DNA of 64,000 bases from Trifolium pratense (lineage: Eukaryota; Streptophyta; Magnoliopsida; Fabales; Fabaceae): NCBI RefSeq assembly GCF_020283565.1, contig NC_060060.1, positions 46,488,015 through 46,552,014 on the forward strand, written 5' to 3'. Positions 54,559 to 64,000 of the stretch are shown one piece after another; the stretch's first letter is position 1, and each line of letters begins with the position of its first letter. The position numbers were made by a program, and so were the translations under genes. Below the pieces are notes generated by a model. The model did no database searches. It was not told where the DNA came from and saw only the letters and a program-made list of their open reading frames with translations.

Positions 54559-56387
54559 TTATTGGGTGCTATTAGCCGCTGGCTCAGGTATCCAATTCCA
54601 CACTCTCACTTGGCCGGTACCATCACCGGTGAAGAATATGCTACCAGGACCGGTCTGAATTGCCCGCACTTCTTGTTTGTTGAATATTTTACCTCTCTCT
54701 GCAAATCTGAAAAAGAAAATGGGGGCCAAAAAGTTATATGGAGTTCCCAACTGTAATAACAAAAACTAAGCTTAGAAACTACCATATTATATCATGAATT
54801 AGAACTTTTCTCATGGTAAAAAGAGAAAATAGTTATACCCTCTATTCACTTCGGTGAATATACACCCACTAAACTTTTCATAAAAAAAAAAAAAAAAAAA
54901 TTAACCCAAAGGACAAATCCACATATGGCATTAATAATTTCAGTGATTATTTTGACACAAAATTCCGAAGAAGTGTTCACGTTGGACCCTAGGAGAGAGA
55001 GAATAATATAAAAAGTGGAAACCATATGAATATACAGTTTTGAAGTCAAAAACTGTCAAGAAACATTTCTCTAATAATTTTGCACAATAAAACAAGCTTC
55101 TTTTGTATTTTGTATACCATACAAATACATAAATTTTGAGGTATCGTGAGTAACAAATATAACAAGAGCAAGAATAGGAAGTTAAATACTTACGATGGCA
55201 GATCATAGAGGCGAACAGTGTTATCATTGCAAGAGCACATCAATATGGGCTTGCCGTGTGAATCATGCATCCCACAGAGGGTGAGTATACCCTACAAACA
55301 TATCATAACGTAATCAGAAAAATCATTAAAACCACTACACACACACTAACAAATGCCATTAGCCACTTTTTATGTACAAGTAACTACTTTTAAAAATGTC
55401 TAAACAGGAAAAGGAACTGCTACATGGGAGCAATAGACAATTCTCAGTGAAAATGATGATGCAGGGTACACATTGTAAACAGAAAATTTTCAAACATCTC
55501 ACCAAAGGACAAGGAATGTTGGTGAAAAGATAAAGAAAATTTTCTTTTCCCATTTAAAAATAATCTTGTGAAACATTTAAAATATTACTTGGGATGTATC
55601 ACGAAGGGATGAATCTAAAACATAAGCTAATACATTCATACATTGATAAATATATTAGCATTTCTGATCAGAAACTAGCGCAAGGTTTTTATATTTTCTA
55701 AACTATGTACATTTTGTGATGTTGATATTTGTTTAGTTCATAAGGGTAGTTGCTAGATCAAGATCAACACTATACAGGGGGGAAAATAAATAAAATCATA
55801 CATACATGTTCTTCAGGGTGAGTATATGTCACTTCCAAATTTCCAGTTTCTGTAGCAAACCACACCTGCATAAATCATAACAAATACAATCAAAACAGGG
55901 CACAACAAATGACAAAAATATCAGCAAACAGTGAGAAACCAACCTTCACTGTTTTGTCTAATGAACAAGATATAAGGAACTGATCCCAGCAAAGAACGGA
56001 CATCACAACAGATGTGTGCTCGGTCAGTGTCTGTAAACACTGCAAAGTTTCAATGTTCCACACCTGAAAGTAACAACCAGATGAAACAAATAAATCCAAA
56101 TTAAAATCAAGAGACCAAAACCTACTTCCACATTGGTATAAAAGAATATAAAGGAAATGATTATTGATGAGAGCTTATGTAGACTTACTCTAATAGTATT
56201 ATCCATTGAACCAGAATACAGTCTATTAGCTCCAACAACCAATGAAACAACACCACGTGTGTGGCCTTTCAGCGATGCAGCAGGCTCGAAACAGTTGGCA
56301 GCTACATTAAACCTCCATAGTAGTATAGCTCCATCCTGAAAGAGCAATATTTCACTTGCAATTAATTATTAAGTTGATTGAATACCA

Positions 56388-56473
<86 letters not shown>

Positions 56474-57983
56474 GTTGATTTCAAACCAAAAAAAAAAAAC
56501 ATATTAAATATCATTAAAATATGCCCTAAGGTCCTAGGGGAAAAGACCACAGTTTTCAAACGGGGATAGCGGATCAGCCGGCCCAAAAAATATTTAATTG
56601 CCAACAGGGATAGAGGCAGGATGGCCTCTATATGTGAACCTCTTTTGGACAGATTATCTTTTTTTTATTTTTTTGCATTGAAATAGGTATACACAATAGA
56701 ATTTGGAAAACCAAATGTGTTGCCAATGGAAGAAAAATATTACCTGCGTACCGGCAAATAGCATATCATTAATCACAACAAGTGCATAAACTTGTCCGAC
56801 AGGGCCATCTAGACTTATCTCCATGGAATTTTGTGTATTCCAGGCCTGAAAACCAATGAGACCAACAAAACAGGATATCAATCATGATGCTACAAGTGGT
56901 ACAAAAACCATATCTTAACAAAAACCTATCACTAAATTAGAGTTGATGTACTTGATAAAAAAAAATTAACAGGAAAAATACAAAGGCCTGTTAGCCCTTT
57001 ATTACCTTAACAAAATTGGGTATGCCTACAAAAAGCCAGGGACCTTCACTGATCATACAACCTACTTCACCACCAAGGTTGATCACAGCTATACACTGCA
57101 AAAAGTATAGACAAAGTAAGCATAAGCACAAGGTGTGAGCAAAAAAAATTGGAATTGGAGAAGGGAAGAGGCAAAGTTATAGTATCATCTAGAGCTTCTA
57201 TTTCAGCTAGACAGCATTATTTTAAGAGAACCATATAATTAGCTTTCAGTTATAAAATTCAAGTATTTTAATGATTTGATCACGAAACCAACAACTAAGT
57301 AACAAATAAAAGTTATATTAATGATACGAGTATAATATTTGACCTAACTTCCGCATATAAGTTAGGTAAAAGAGGAAGACATGCTTCACCTAGTCCAAAT
57401 AAACATTAAAAAATCACTCCTTTTTCGCTGATACAAAATCAAGTCTTAACATTCGAAAAAGAGTTGTTTGTGTATTTAAAACTAAAACAAAAAATTAATA
57501 TAAAACAATATGAAAAATAGTAACAACCTGTCCAGACTGGCAGTCCCAAGCCCTTACTGTCTCATCAGTACTTCCAGTATAAAGCTTATCCGAACCAGAA
57601 GGCATAGCAATTCCACTCACAACCTGTTCATTCACAAAACCAAAACCCATCCCATCAATTCATTACCCAAAACTACACTCATACACATAATTAATTTCGG
57701 GGTATTGCTAACAAGATACCTATAAACACAGGTTAAGAAATCAATATATATTAATTAACCGTCAAGCATTTAGTACATTAATAACTTGAAAAAAATACAC
57801 TTTTCATTAAAATAAATCTTAAAATTTTTCAAAGTTCAAACTTAACCAAATGTCATCACTTGTTAACATTTGCCTTTTAAACACTTCACAATAAACCAAT
57901 AAGCATAGTAACATATTCAGTTATCCACCATTCAAAACATAATCAAAATTATAAACATGAAATTCGAAACAATTGTTATTGTA

Positions 57984-58017
<34 letters not shown>

Positions 58018-58582
58018 ATTATGAAATTCAAAACAAGTTGGCATCCATAGGTTTCACCATCAACATGAATCTAAACTACAATAACATATTTATACAAAAT
58101 TAATAAATTAAAACTTTTTCCTTTACCTTCTTATGTCCTTCAAGCTGTGTCAATAAAGAAAAGCCATCCCCTAAACTCCAAGAATGAAGAAACTTACACC
58201 GATCTCCATAACTACAAGTTCCTTGAATCCAATAAGTGCAAACTTTTTCAACATTCACAACACCCCTACCACCACCTCCAACAGCACCACGTCCACCACC
58301 GCGACCACGTCCACCACCACGCCCTGGCCCCCATGTATTAAAACTCGAACCACCACCACGTCGGTTCCCCGAAAAACCCGAATTATTATCAGCATAAGGC
58401 CGCTTTGAAGGTGCACCATTACCATTAGAAGTAGGTAACTCACTATGCAAAAATGGACATGGATAACGATTACACTTCCCCGCTTGCCATTGAAAACACA
58501 CTTTCTGATTCCTTGAATCACCGCCACCGGTAGAACCACCGAGTCGGTTATAAACACGCTTGTTACCACCGTCGAAATCCAT
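54559..58582 (-). CDS. ZFWD: CCCH zinc-finger and WD40-repeat protein (ZFWD type)
   Basis: There are nine exons in coding order: 58582-58127, 57623-57528, 57095-57006, 56845-56744, 56335-56189, 56063-55944, 55865-55806, 55291-55194 and 54706-54559. All introns are GT-AG, and the sum is 1317 nt, or 438 aa, which fits the plant ZFWD family (about 430-440 aa). Two CCCH fingers are seen: C29-x7-C-x4-C-x3-H46 and C115-x7-C-x5-C-x3-H133. Between them lies a Gly/Arg-rich RGG region (about 75-107). From about residue 147, WD40 repeats follow (for example LYTGSTDETVRAWD, LYSGSMDNTIRVWN, LISCSLDKTVKVW) to the end. Such proteins bind RNA or act as scaffolds, probably in the nucleus; the specific role is unknown. 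The first in-frame ATG (58582) is used; an upstream in-frame TTG is not a start. All domains look intact. Confidence 0.95.
56390..56470. repeat. (AT)n microsatellite in an intron of the CCCH/WD40 gene
   Basis: About 40 AT units in the 408-bp intron between exons 4 and 5. Confidence 0.95.
57985..58016. repeat. (TG)n microsatellite in intron 1 of the CCCH/WD40 gene
   Basis: About 15 TG units. Confidence 0.9.
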
Positions 58583-58970
58583 AGAAATCAATAACTGAAT
58601 TCCTCAAAAAACTCGATCGTTTCTTCCGAATTGAAACTAGAATCGGAAATTCAACCTCTCTAAGACACTCTCTTTTGTTTCAATTTGAAGAAACGAGGGT
58701 TTCACAAATTGAATTGGGATTTCAAATCAAAAATGTGCGAGAGATTGAAATTGTGTTACGAAGAAAATAGGAATGTGCGATCAAGAAGTGTGGAGATGAA
58801 TTGAACTACGTGGAAACCCTAATTGATGAGATTAGGGTTCGAAGGATGAAGAAAAATTGAACCCTAATTTTGAGATGTAGCTTTCGATTGTGTAGAGATT
58901 GTTGAAGATGAAGGTTAGTGAAAGCGTGAGATTAACGACAGTGTGGAAATTACAATGCTACCACTATTAT
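58583..58970 (-). promoter_or_regulatory. 5' UTR and core promoter region of the CCCH/WD40 gene
   Basis: This is the region directly upstream of the ATG on the minus strand. It contains AAACCCTAA-type (telobox-like) motifs around 58813-58870, often found near starts of growth-related plant genes. No clear TATA box was placed. Confidence 0.4.
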
Positions 58971-59104
58971 TTATACTGTTGCTTGAGAAAAAGATTAGAT
59001 TTTTTTACCGTTGGCTTGAGAAAAAAGATTATAGATTTTTTTACCGTTGGCTTGAGTATATCAGATTAGTGGTAGCGTAAGATTAACGACTTGTAGCAAT
59101 ATAA

Positions 59105-59176
59105 AAAATAAAAATAATAATAATAATAATAATCATAAAAAAGATATAAAAACTTACCCAAATATAATAATAATAA

Positions 59177-59232
<56 letters not shown>
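59105..59232. repeat. (AAT)n microsatellites
   Basis: Two runs of AAT/ATA units separated by about 30 bp. They create leucine- and tyrosine-only frames on the minus strand. Confidence 0.92.
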
Positions 59233-59490
59233 GATAAAACGAAAGGTGCAAGGTAAGAAAACTTTTTTGGAACAAAAAAAAACTAATTTTACCACTATTA
59301 ATTAGTACTTGTATCCATATTAACATTGTTAAAAAATATTAAAATTGTTAAAAATTGTTAAAATTGTTAGATTTAATGATTGTGTGAGAGTTTTTAATGA
59401 TTTTTATCTTCATACCCCAAAAAAAAAATTACTTGCATCCTTATGGCCATTATTTTTTTGTAAAATTCTACCCGATTGTATAAAAGTTTA

Positions 59491-60339
59491 TGGTCCGTTT
59501 AGTGCACAGGATAAAAGATAAGATAAGATAACTGTATAATATTATGTCTCAATTCGGTGTTTAATGAGATAGCAGGATATAATAAGTTAATCCTAGAATT
59601 TATCCTATCATGTCTCTCTAGTTAATTTACTGGTTTATCTATAAAATATATTTTAAAATAATATAATAATAATAATAAAATAATTTGATATTAAATTAAC
59701 AATAAAATAATTAATTTTTAACTATATACAAAATTTTCTCGTAAGGGTAATTTTGTAACTTTTTATAATCTAAAAAAATCAAAATTCTACTAAAAGTACA
59801 ATATTTTAAAGTAACATAATTATTAAAAAAATTGCAAAATAGGGATATTAATTTAAATTTTATAACAAATTAAATATAATTCTTTTGTCATGGTAGTTTT
59901 ATTACATATGAGATATATCATATACTTATTTAGATTATCTAACATATATAATTGAGTTATCTATTTGATCATGATTCATATAAAAAATTAACTTGTTTAT
60001 TTTTTCACGATGTTTATTTAAAATTATATAAAGTTATTTGATTACTTATTTATATTTTTTATTTATAAATTCAAAGTATTACAAAATAATTTATAAAAAC
60101 AATAATTTTTTACAAGGTTAATTTTATCATTTAATTATGTTATATATTTTAACATATTATTATGAGAGAATATGTATTAAAAACATTATACGATAGTTAT
60201 CATGTTTGTTATCTCGTATGCACCAAATGCATGATAGGATAACTGAGGATAACAGTTATCCTGATTATATCCTATCTTATTTTTATCCTGCTTTATATTA
60301 TATCTTGTCATTATTCTATATTGCGCACTAAACGAACCC
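59491..60339. mobile_element. PIF/Harbinger (Tourist-like) element, 849 bp
   Basis: The terminal repeats are TGGTCCGTTTAGTGCACAGG (left) and GGGTTCGTTTAGTGCGC (right, inverted). The trinucleotide TTA flanks both sides (59488-59490 and 60340-60342), as expected for this superfamily. Subterminal 'ggataaaagataagata' motifs appear in both arms. There is no transposase. Confidence 0.8.
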
Positions 60340-60445
60340 TTAAGTTATTTGATCAATAAAGATAACGTGCAAAAAAGAAAAAAAAGAAAAAAAAAGTGGA
60401 TGCAAAAGTTAAAAGTAGAAGAAAATAGACAAAATTACACTACAT

Positions 60446-60762
60446 GTCTTTTATCTTCTTTTTTTTTTTGTAACACTTTGGTCATTTAACTTTTTTTTTG
60501 TAACGCTTTGGTCTTTTCTCTTATTCATTAGTAACATTTTGGTCCTTTATCTTATTATTATTACCAAAGTGTTACAAAAAAAAGAATAAAATGTTACAAA
60601 TAAATAAGATAAAGGATCAAAGTGTTAAAAAAAGGATCAAAGTGTTATAAATAAATAAGATAAAGGACCAAAGTGTTACCAAAAAAAGATAAAGAACCAA
60701 AATATTACAAAAAATAATAATAAAAGACCAAAATGTTACAAACAAAATAAGATAAATGATAA
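60446..60762. mobile_element. Foldback element with 'accaaagtgttac' repeats
   Basis: The left arm ('gtaacactttggtc', repeated) and the right arm ('gaccaaaatgttac', repeated at least five times) are complementary. Right-arm units are more numerous than left-arm units. Confidence 0.8.
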
Positions 60763-60764
60763 TT

Positions 60765-62112
60765 GTTTATTGAAGGATCGTGTAAAACTATTTTACACCA
60801 TTTGTGCATATCCATTAAACTAAAAAAAAATATACATAAAAGTATAGATATTTGAAAAATTTGTTTGTTTAATTAGATAAAGAAGGAGAAATTGTAAATA
60901 AATAAACTCAAGATGTTTTCACCTTTCAACCTTGCAAAGTAAGTAGCTCTCTCCGATGATAATGGTCAGTGGGTTCATCATGAGCATGTCCTTCACTTCA
61001 GGATCTTGTGGTAGATTGTTGTAACATTTGATCTAGACTTATCAAAGAATAATTAAAAACATATAAATTTAAGTATCAAATAAATACTAATGATTAGTAA
61101 AAAAATAAATAAATACTAATGAGAATAAAGTAAAATAAAGATGATAAAAACTTATCTTTCTTAATAATAATAATAATAATGTAGTAATTTGATGTCTACA
61201 ACCGTGAAGTAAACAACTACCAAATTCAAATGATGATGGCTGCAAAACTAGCAAACGGTAAAGTGGTATGAGACATACCGATTGTATTGTCCTCAAGGAT
61301 TTTCTACGTAGTATGTTAACTCTTAACAACAAACCCTTATTGGTGGAACCGAGATACATAACTAGCGAGAATAATTTTAGTATCCTGAAGATACCCAGAA
61401 TTTTGGAAGAAGAAGAACATTAGTTTTATATTTCTAGTAATCAAAAACTGTGTATGAGCACGCCATTTTCTGGCCTTACTCAGTAAATGTGTTGCATTTC
61501 TTATATAATACGGTGAATACTCAGATACACATATCATATAAATATATACCGGTACATGACTTAGATGGAAGATTGTGATTGATCTACAAATAGGATTAAC
61601 CGACCTCTAGCAAGTAAATAGTAATGGCACTATCTCATCGAATAGCAAACAACTAATTTATGACTCATTATAGGGGGAAAAAATGTTTTTGGCTAAGTGG
61701 CCTGAGACAATGTTTTGGTCTTGTTAACTTAACTTCAATTGGTAGAAACATCATATTATATATGCAGGGCTGAGATTCGACAGACACATGATTTATTTAC
61801 CTTAAGAGTTAAATCATCGGTCACTTGCACCAAAAAAAAATTATAAGAGACTTAGTCAAAAGAGAAACTTATATTTCCCAATCTACAAAACAAAATAAAG
61901 TATTTTGACCATTTTGTATTTTTATGTGTTTTGCCTATTCAATATATGATTTAACTTCCAAGCATTTGAGACCTCAAGTGAAAAGATAAGATTCATATAG
62001 CCACAATCCAAAACAACTCATGTTCTTAAAATGCTTTCTCATAAAAAAATAATTATTATAAATTTCAAGAATTCAACTTCCTTTTATTTCATCATACAAA
62101 TCATAAACACTA
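60765..62112. other. Spacer with repeat ends, no gene confirmed
   Basis: A single MITE end is at 60777-60820. A piece at about 60940-61025 reads on the minus strand as DPEVKDMLMMNPLTIIIGES and could be an orphan exon, but I cannot assign it. At 61510-61560 there is one terminus of the 49011-53593 transposon family. Confidence 0.4.
61510..61560 (+). mobile_element. Single terminus of the 4.58 kb Mutator-like family
   Basis: The sequence 'ggtgaatactcagatacaca' followed by 'accggtaca' matches the left end at 49011. No partner end was found. Confidence 0.55.
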
Positions 62113-62565
62113 ATGAGTTCTAAGATAAATTTCTCAAGTCCACCAATACCATGCAAATTTCATACCAAAAAATCAAATCTTATAAGAAAAAACATTATCA
62201 TCTTCTCTTCCTTTTCCTCAAGTGAAAACCAACAAAAAACCATTTCAACAAAATTTAAAACTCCATCAAATGATAAGGCTTACACTATTAGTTTCAAGAC
62301 AAAAAGTGCTTGCAAACTTGGAATTTCAAGATATCCTGATTTTGTATATGATGCTGAAGGAGGAATAGGAAATGGTTTTGGTGGAAAAGAAACAAAATAT
62401 GAAGATAACAATGATATTCTTGTTTCATTTGATATTGAAACATTGTATATTCCATCATTAACAAGCTCTACAACTAAGTTTCTTGGATTGCCATTGCCAC
62501 CATTTTTAAGGATTGATATTGTTCCAGAAACATTTCAAGGAAGTATTAATCAAGAATCCGGTAAG
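62113..62565 (+). CDS. Plastid-type conserved protein, first exon (partial gene)
   Basis: An ATG at 62113 opens about 150 codons. The first 50-60 residues are rich in Ser, Lys and Asn, with few acidic residues, like a chloroplast transit peptide. A conserved-looking core follows: KLGISRYPDFVYDAEGG, then SFDIETLYIPSLTSSTTKFL and GLPLPPFLRIDIVPE. This resembles a plant/cyanobacterial family of unknown function (I think of DUF1997), but from memory only. The exon ends with GGTAAG|GTAAGA at 62565 (donor at 62566), or possibly at 62560. The open frame beyond that point reads into the intron. No next exon is found before 64000, so the rest of the gene lies to the right, and the intron already contains a hAT element. 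Orientation is away from the CCCH/WD40 gene. Confidence 0.7.
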
Positions 62566-62875
62566 GTAAGAAATACTCTCTTCGTCTTTATTTATAAGAT
62601 TCTTTGACGGTTTTTACAAATATTAAGAAAAATGAATAGTATAATTAATGTGTATAATTTGTGTATGACTGTTACTAAATTATATTGTGTATATAGATAG
62701 ATGTATTTTAATAATAAACATCATTTAGTTTTCAAATGGTCTTATATTTGAGGATATTCTAATTCTAATTAGGGACAGAAACGTATAAGTTATAGAGATT
62801 GTACTTGTTTAATTCAAATTGGTTTTACATTATGTGTGCACCCTAGTGACACTATGGTTATTCTACCTTATCATT

Positions 62876-63471
62876 AGGGATGGCAATTTGACTCATACCC
62901 AGAGGGTACCCGCAAAAATTACCCACAACGGGTAGGGTAAAAACCCGCATTTTGGGTACGGGCACGGGTATGGGTGCGGGTACGGGTACCTTAGTACCCA
63001 CCCCGCCCCATACCCGCATAATATATATTTATTTATTTTATTTATATTATTATATTATAATATATGTAAATCAATTTAAAACAATACAACTCTACTAAAC
63101 TATTACATATTTTTAATAAAAATTTATTTATAACATAATATAAAAATAATGTAAATATTTAACATAAATATGAACTTTAACATAAGGTTAATAATAATAA
63201 TTTTGTTTATAATTTTCATTAGTCAATATTAAAATTTTTGAATTTTTTTTAACTCTATTAAAATTATATGATATTTTATAATTGATCAATTTATTTTTAG
63301 TAAAAATGCGGGTAACGGGTATGGGTACCTAGGTACCCATAAGGTATGAGGACGGGGGCAAAAGTTGTTACCCACGCGGGTATGGGGATGGGTACGGGTA
63401 TTTTTTCAATCCGCGGGTATGGGGATGGGTACTATAGTACCCTACCCATACCCTACCCATTGTCATCCCTA
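62876..63471. mobile_element. hAT-like element, about 596 bp, 8-9-bp target duplication
   Basis: The left end is AGGGATGGCAATTTG; the right end, inverted, is AGGGATGACAATGGG. CTTATCATT is present at 62867-62875 and 63472-63480. Subterminal 'gggtacgggtac' and 'acccatac' repeats are typical of this abundant plant group. It lies in the presumed first intron of the gene at 62113. Confidence 0.82.
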
Positions 63472-63480
63472 CTTATCATT

Positions 63481-64000
63481 TTACCCTTAAATTTAATTCA
63501 ATAACCACCAAATTTAGATGGTTGCATTTATCTCCACAAGTAAATCTAAAATATGGATACGAGGTGTCAGCTTAGTGGTAAAAATTGTTTTAAAAAAAAA
63601 ACTTAGTGGTAAAAATAGGAAATAGATTTCCTAAAGTTGAATTTTGGTGCATTTTGGTGCAGTTGAGAAAATGAGTGTTTACATTAGTACCTATTAAATC
63701 AGTATTTTTTAGCAACTGGCTTAGAAGATAAAGAATATGAATTGGATAATAAGTCCAAATAGAAAGTTAATTCGTAGCCCAATTAGCTTTTTTCCAAACC
63801 TAGCCAAACTTAATCTTTACAAGATGCAGATTAGATGGTTTAGAGATATAGAAAATTTCTATAAAAATATAGATGAACAACTGTCTAAAGAATATAGACA
63901 AATGGTTAAACTATTCCAGAAAAACCTCAAATTTATGGCAAGATGAGTGGAGATAGTGTAACACTTAGATTACAGAAAATTCTGGATAGCTTTTCTGACC
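63481..64000. other. Presumed intron or spacer at the right edge
   Basis: No next exon of the gene at 62113 could be recognised. An open frame at 63737-63946 shows no known family. Confidence 0.4.

Noticed and set aside
58255..58569. A valine-rich minus-strand protein
   Set aside because: An out-of-frame shadow of exon 1 of the CCCH/WD40 gene.
59066..59326. Polyleucine and polytyrosine frames
   Set aside because: Translation of (AAT)n microsatellites.
63737..63946. A 69-aa frame as the next exon of the gene at 62113
   Set aside because: It has no similarity to the expected continuation, starts without a good acceptor context and is lysine/asparagine-rich like random AT-rich DNA.

Overview
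The window looks like nuclear DNA of an AT-rich legume genome, most likely Medicago or a close IRLC relative. This is inferred from a spliced NCR-type (nodule-specific cysteine-rich) peptide gene at 1994-2268, introns throughout, and many MITE, MULE, hAT and LINE relics. No database search was possible. Gene models rest on reading frames, splice sites and recognised protein motifs.

Region 1 (about 4.5-38.5 kb) is dominated by a cluster of miR399 genes, the phosphate-starvation microRNA. I count seven intact hairpins: minus strand at 4590, 9180 and 36420; plus strand at 10309, 17226, 21822 and 38311. There are two degenerate hairpins (12826 and 24768) and two promoter-only relics (6521 and 15055). 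The ancestral unit appears to be a head-to-head pair, a minus hairpin followed by a plus hairpin. The shared promoter region carries TATA boxes and GNATATNC (P1BS) sites, which PHR-type factors bind. The pair was multiplied and then broken up by transposons.

The largest insertion is an 11.25 kb Mutator-like element (24938-36187) with matching ends and a 9-bp target duplication. It lies inside an older MITE, which itself lies in a miR399 promoter. The element carries a captured piece of ribonucleotide reductase large subunit, a roughly 200-bp satellite-like array that changes orientation, and a nested hAT element. Small gene relics between the hairpins include an ABC-transporter fragment and a frameshifted defensin-like gene.

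Region 2 (38.5-64 kb) holds the three conventional genes. A sorbitol/L-iditol dehydrogenase gene has six exons (42606-46738, +, 360 aa), with a near-perfect 495-bp palindrome ending 45 bp before its ATG. A CCCH zinc-finger/WD40 protein gene has nine exons (54559-58582, -, 438 aa). The first exon of a plastid-type conserved protein gene starts at 62113 and runs off the right edge. An LRR receptor-kinase pseudogene and a 4.58 kb Mutator-like element with no visible transposase lie between the first two.

The miR399 genes should act together in phosphate-starvation signalling by repressing PHO2/UBC24-type transcripts, which is established for the family. The other genes show no functional link to them.
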